Positions 59,012 through 64,000 of a stretch of DNA of 64,000 nt are shown piece by piece (position 1 is the first letter of the stretch; each line of letters begins with the position of its first letter). Below the pieces are notes generated by a model that had not been told where the DNA came from, searched no databases, and saw only the letters and a program-made list of their open reading frames with translations. Source of the stretch: Pseudoips prasinana (taxonomy: Eukaryota > Arthropoda > Insecta > Lepidoptera > Nolidae); assembly GCA_951640165.1 (NCBI GenBank), contig OX621244.1, positions 17,812,001-17,876,000 on the forward strand. The letters run 5' to 3'. Both the position numbers and the translations under genes were made by a program.

Positions 59012-61996
59012 ATGGCTAACGTAATTAATAAAGTTATTGATGATATAGATGGCACAGACATATTTACAAGTATAAAACATAACATACCAGAACAATGTAT
59101 CACATTCCTCGGTAATATGAAAAATCAACTAACGATAATTCATCAAAACATAAGAAGTATTCTAAAAAACTTTGATAACTTCACGATATTTCTATCAAAA
59201 CTTAATTTTTTACCTGATGTCATCATATTAACAGAGTGTAGACTTAATGAAAATACTCCTAAAGTTCAACTCAACGGATACAGCTGTCATTATTCCCAAT
59301 GTTATTTGAACCAAAACGATGGTATAGCAATCCTTTACAGAAATGAACTAATTATCAACATACAAGAGCCACCTTTTAGGGACGCAAACTGTTTGGTCAT
59401 AAAAATAGGTACAGAATTCACTATTCTGGCTATATATAGGTCCCCGTCTATTTATAATATCAATAATTTCTGCGAATCCTTAGATAACCTCCTACAAATT
59501 ATCAACACACCAACCATGGTAATCACTGGGGACATAAACGTTGATATAAAAGTTGGTACAGAAGACAAACGTGCTACTGAATACCTTGACGTTACAGGCT
59601 TTCACGGGTTTTATCCAGGACACCAATACGCGACACGTGAACATAACTGCCTTGACCATGCATTAATTAAAACTAAAAAACATACCAAAATTATAGTATG
59701 TGAAACCACGATAACTGACCACGACACAGTTATCCTAGGAATTACTAATGAAAGTGCTGGACAAATATCTTCCACTGATCAGGCTAAATTTAAGCTTAAA
59801 CTAGATTTTCCCAATATTCTTAATGACCTTGAAAATACCAACTGGAGCCCCGTTTTAGACACTCATGACTTGGATTCAGCATTAGATCAATTCACAGATA
59901 CAATTAGGGACATAGTAAATATACACACTAAAAAAGAAATTATACGTAACTCCAAAACCATTAGGCAACCATGGATGACAACAAATCTGCTAAAATGTAT
60001 CCGAAAAAGAGACATGCTTCACTCTAAAACTAAAAAACCAGAAAATAAAGATAATTACCTAGTGCTACAAAACTATAAAAAATATAGAAACTATTGTAAT
60101 AACTTGATACAAAACCTTAAAAACGCTTACGACAAAGAGTTATTAGATAACTCTAGGGGTGACTGCAAGAAAACGTGGGCGGCAGTTAAAACTATTTGTA
60201 ATTTCAAAAGAAAGAAATCCAACAGCACATCTTTGTTAAGTACAAATCCAGATCCGACTATATCTTTAAACATGGTCAATCAATATAATCAATATTTTGC
60301 TAATGTAGGGGTAGAGCTTGCAGAACAGACCTCGTTACGATTAAACACAACTGAGTCGCAGCTAGCTAATATGGTACCAAATTTAGATAACACTGCTTCA
60401 TCTCCCACACAGTCATTTTTCATGACCCCAATCGATGAAATGGAAGTTAGTGCTGTCATTGCCTCTCTCAAAAATGATTCCGCCCCGGGATGGGATGGAA
60501 TTACAAATCGTATCCTTAAATTAGCACAGCACTGTCTAGTTAGACCTATCTCTCACTTGTGCAACTTAAGCATATGGGCTGGCACAGTTCCTGTACAATT
60601 AAAAACAGCTAATATATGTCCGATTCACAAATCAGGCGATGTGACAGTTGTGTCCAATTACCGACCAATCTCACTATTGACGTCACTGTCTAAAATACTT
60701 GAGAAACTAGTTAACAAGAGACTATTGACGTACTTGGAGAAGAAACAATTATTAACAGACAACCAGTATGGCTTTCGGAATGGCAGGTCAACGGAGGATG
60801 CAGTAACTAGCCTAGTCGAACATATTATTAGTAAACTTGATAGTGGAAAAAAGTGTCTCGGTGTCTTCCTTGACCTCGCCAAAGCCTTTGATACCGTGTC
60901 CAGGCCTATACTTCTAAAGAAAATGGAACTTTTGGGTATTAGGGGCACTGCCTTGGAATGGTTCAGGTCCTATCTCACTGATCGTGTACAAAGGGTTCGC
61001 CTGGGTGAATATCAGAGCTCCTTAGCGAAAGTGAAGTACGGGGTACCCCAAGGGAGTGTCCTCGGTCCTACTTTGTTTCTCTTGTACGTCAATGGTCTCT
61101 GTTCACTAAATCTCCATAATGCTCAAATCTCAGCATACGCGGACGATACAGCCATAATTTTCCACGGTGATACCTGGGAGGAAACCTATAATGCCGCAGA
61201 AGCTGGAATGAAAACTGTCTCTAATTGGTTACAGCACAATCTCCTTACCCTAAACGTCGGAAAAACTAAAATAGTCAACTTCTCAATCACCAGAAAAACC
61301 GCAGCTCCCACAAATTCTGCACTAAAATTTCACCAATGCAATGATGGTTCGAGTAGCAACTGTAGGTGTCCTGAATTTGAGCAAGTTAGTAGCATAAGGT
61401 ACCTTGGCATAATCATTGATAAGCACTTGACGTGGAGAAATCAAATAGAATCAGTGACTTCTCGCGTCAGGAAACTTCTCTACGTATTTAAAAGACTTGG
61501 ACATATAGCAGACCATAAGATCCTCAAAATGACCTACTTTGCTTTGTGTCAGGCAATATTAAATTACTGCATCTTAATATGGGGTACAGCTGCAAAAAGT
61601 TATTTTATAACAATAGAACGAGCTCAAAGAGCTATACTAAAAGTGTCTTACAAACTAGGTATTCGCTACCCTACAGATGCGCTGTATCAAAAGATAGGAG
61701 TGTTAACAGTGCGCCAACTGTATATTCTGACAGTCATCCTTAAGTTCCACAAAACGGCATTAGTTACTAAGGTTACTGATCAACGCTCGCGCAGAAAAGA
61801 AACCTGGCACAGAGGCTCTTCCAAACTAAAGTTCGGCAATTAAGCTTTTACATGTGTTGGACCCCGATTGTATAATATGGCTAACAGTAAATTAAACATA
61901 CTACAACTAACCAAGTTTGCATGTAAAAAACTAGTTAGTGATTGGCTCTTACGACTAAATTATATAGAAACCGAGAAAATCATAACTAATAACTAA
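59012..61996 (+). CDS. Non-LTR retrotransposon ORF2: AP endonuclease and reverse transcriptase, one internal stop
   Basis: ATG 59012 opens 943 codons to TAA at 61841-61843. The same frame then continues 50 further codons (GPRLYNMANSKLN ... KKLVSDWLLRLNYIETEKI) to TAA 61994-61996, which fits the usual C-terminus of Jockey/CR1-type ORF2. The first stop is therefore probably a single nonsense mutation. The endonuclease (about residues 41-243) shows N46, E75, Y142 (YRSPS), D174/N176 (GDINVD), D215 and D236-H237. The RT (about 485-780) shows APGWDG, NYRPISLL, FLDLAKAFDTV (D621), GVPQGSVLGP and YADD (709-712). All expected catalytic residues are present. There is no zinc-knuckle domain. The protein would nick target DNA and prime reverse transcription in the nucleus. 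Loss of the last 50 residues may or may not abolish activity. Confidence 0.92.
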
Positions 61997-62096
61997 CTTG
62001 CACATGGCTTCACCTATTCATGCACACATAATATATGTATTTATCTGCACTCACATATCCACACCCCACACATGCACACTCACGCACACACACAAA

Positions 62097-62188
<92 letters not shown>

Positions 62189-62431
62189 CAGACTAGTACA
62201 AACAATGATCTATACAGTACTCAGAATTTAGATGTAATGTACCACTTAATTTTAATTATTTAATTCTGTAACCTGAAGCATGAAAGAAGCACTTTTTATT
62301 GTAAAACAATCCTCGACGGACGAGACTGGATCCTGCAACACAGGGTATCCTAGTGCGGGTTCCAGTGTCACCTTAAATATCTAAGTGCAACCATTTAAGA
62401 AACAATAAATTTTATTTTATTTTTATTTTAT
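61997..62431 (+). mobile_element. LINE 3'UTR with CT/CA microsatellite and ATTTT tail
   Basis: After the ORF come a (CT)n then (CA)n microsatellite (about 62097-62186), the conserved-looking words 'gacgagactggatcctgcaa' and 'ctagtgcgggttccagtgtc', an AATAAA (62404) and an 'attttattttatttttattt' tail ending at about 62431. Frames over the CA run (His/Thr repeats) are not genes. Confidence 0.75.
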
Positions 62432-62600
62432 TTCTATACTAATATTATAAAGAGGTAAAGTTTGTGAGTTTGTGACGTTGTAAGCGGTAATCTCTGGATC
62501 TACTGAACCGATTTGTAAGCATCTTTCAATTACATGATGTCATCACAGTTCTATACCGCCTAGCTAATATCAATATCGTATACTATGTGTTTACATCCAA
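62432..62600 (+). mobile_element. Helitron-like 5' end, truncated
   Basis: It starts tctatactaatattataaag immediately after the LINE tail, then 'gtttgtgagtttgtgacg' and 'tctggatctactgaaccgat', typical opening words of lepidopteran Helitrons. No CTAGT end is found nearby. Confidence 0.5.
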
Positions 62601-63686
62601 CTAGCCACTCCTCGGCTGTACGGATACAAAAGGTGCGATATACCATTTGTTACCGTATTACCTGAGGTTGCAACGGATTATGAACTCTGTCGCTAGTACA
62701 TTAAGATCGTACGTAAATTTTATTCGGTAGTGAGAATCTTACCTTGCCGTAACACAGTTTCGACTAACACGGGAGGTAAAGAAATTTTACGGATTACCGA
62801 CATTAGTACTGTACTAAAACATTAGTTTATAAACTTTAAATAATAACTGTGCTTATGTGATAGTACGTTAGTATTAGTTTAGTTTGTTTGTGATATAACA
62901 ACGAACTCATCTTACATTCCGTACTATATAATTAGATTAGATAATTAGAATATACCAAAGAAACGGTTCCAGGTGATATTGTTTAATAATTTACGAGCTA
63001 ATAAGTAAAAAGTATATGATAGATAATAGATAATATATTTTGTAAACAACGATTAACTGCTTCTTATACTCAGTCTAAATTGAGCAACACTTTTTGGATA
63101 TTACCGCATACTGTAATAATACTTATTCAGGAAGTTAAAACAATGGTCAAAACTAATACAAACGGCATGTCCTTCTGACTATAAGCCTAAATCTGGCACA
63201 GCTGTTCTGTTACACTTTGATGAACCAACTTTACTTTATTTTTGTTATTTCTTTACAGTTCTACCACGCGATATTGCACTAACGTTTGTGCTCGTAAAAT
63301 TATACGCAAGCCGTTCTGTACTTTATTAATTTCGTGTTTAAGTTCAAATTATGTTGGCGTATTTTGTTCTATTTTTCAAAGACTGGTCAGACGGTGTTGT
63401 GCAATTACAGAATTTGTTTATGTCCTGCCATGCATTGGTCCGCTTGGAGGTAGTGTTATCTATTTTATTATAAGTGAAGTAATGCTCGTTTATTATAGTT
63501 TACATTCTTACTCTTACACATAATAATGGTTTTAGATTTATTACTAGATACGAGTCTGTTAATATATAATCTTATCTTAAGTTATTTTACGGGTTATAAG
63601 GTTTATAAGATGTATTGTACTTAAGACTGTATGTAGTATAGTTTCTTAAATTAAATAAATAAAAATAAATAAAAAATAAATAAATA
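62601..63686. other. AT-rich stretch with one unassigned frame
   Basis: The frame at 63242-63523 (93 codons from a non-ATG start) follows an acceptor-like ttctttacag and is Cys/Tyr/Ser-rich. I recognise nothing in it. The stretch ends in an (AAAT)n run. Confidence 0.35.
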
Positions 63687-63911
63687 ACTGAACAACGCCT
63701 TTACCGATTTGGCTAATTTTGGTCTTGAATTATTCGTGGAAGTCCAGGGAAGGTTTGCACGTAGAGAAAATTAAAAAAAAGTCTTGAAAAAGTGTAAAAT
63801 CAACATCTTTTAGCAATTTAAAATATTTTTTTGTTTGAATAAATGAACCTAATAATCATTTTTTTATTACTATGCCTTATACGTAGCGAAGCACGTACCG
63901 GGCCGCTAGTT
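63687..63911 (+). mobile_element. Non-autonomous Helitron, second copy, 5'-truncated
   Basis: 'gaacaacgcctttaccgatt', 'ggtcttgaattattcgtgg' and the end 'cgtaccgggccgctag|t' match the 27668 copy. The TCTATATA start is replaced by an (AAAT)n run. The middle (63810-63880) differs from the first copy. Confidence 0.7.
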
Positions 63912-64000
63912 GTTTCATATAATCTCGAATTAAATACCTACATACTTCGTTTGCAGTTTTGCTCTTTATTATAATAATAATAAATAACTTGCGACAACTA

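Noticed and set aside
61998..62263. His/Thr-repeat proteins
   Set aside because: They are translations of a (CA)n microsatellite in the LINE 3'UTR.
63242..63523. 93-codon Cys/Tyr-rich frame as a gene
   Set aside because: Starts without ATG and has no recognised domain. An acceptor-like word upstream is not enough.

Overview
The window is nuclear DNA of an insect, almost certainly a lepidopteran (moth or butterfly). It is AT-rich and gene-poor, and it is packed with repeat types I recognise from lepidopteran genomes: tRNA-derived SINEs carrying A/B-box motifs, a 5S-rRNA-derived SINE, short Helitrons with TCTATA starts and CTAGT ends, and LINEs of the Jockey/CR1 and RTE-like kinds. Protein similarities come from family knowledge only; no search was run.

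Host genes: the only convincing host coding sequence is one GC-rich exon at 8543-9068 (+). It encodes a signal peptide and the N-terminal half of a secreted precursor, ending at a consensus splice donor. It resembles the insect neuropeptide precursor annotated as prohormone-4, whose LDL-receptor-A part would lie on later exons. I could not find those in the next 55 kb, so much of the window may be one long intron. Weaker candidates are a CpG-rich patch with a tiny start exon near 38370 (+), a phase-consistent four-exon minus-strand model at 17311-18258, and two possible exons near 47.5-48.1 kb.

Mobile elements: (i) 58.6-62.4 kb holds a nearly intact LINE whose endonuclease/reverse-transcriptase ORF (59012-61996) is interrupted by one in-frame stop near its C-terminus. 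(ii) 47219-52520 is a DIRS-type tyrosine-recombinase retroelement with inverted terminal repeats and an internal complementary region. Its recombinase is decayed and its interior is filled with nested SINE, LINE and tandem-repeat DNA. (iii) 16460-16871 (-) is a frameshifted remnant of a DUF7869-type gene. (iv) 5'-truncated LINE tails lie at 4.2, 15.3, 20.5, 44.5 and 49.7 kb. (v) TIR-type MITEs lie at 23067 and 28193, and Helitrons at 13.6, 20.1, 27.7, 33.3, 42.4, 62.4 and 63.7 kb. (vi) SINEs are scattered throughout.

Structural features: the window has many long inverted repeats. The largest is a 623-bp foldback at 55343-55965 with 292-bp arms that match almost perfectly around a 39-bp loop. 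Smaller perfect or near-perfect hairpins lie at 2575, 5573, 10137, 12399, 13859, 19391, 35370 and 57979. Several dispersed-repeat copies sit in opposite orientation within the window (5.3/21.4 kb, 30.4/57.0 kb, 31.5/40.4 kb), so read-through transcripts could pair over long distances. The segments between listed features are plain AT-rich DNA without recognisable genes.
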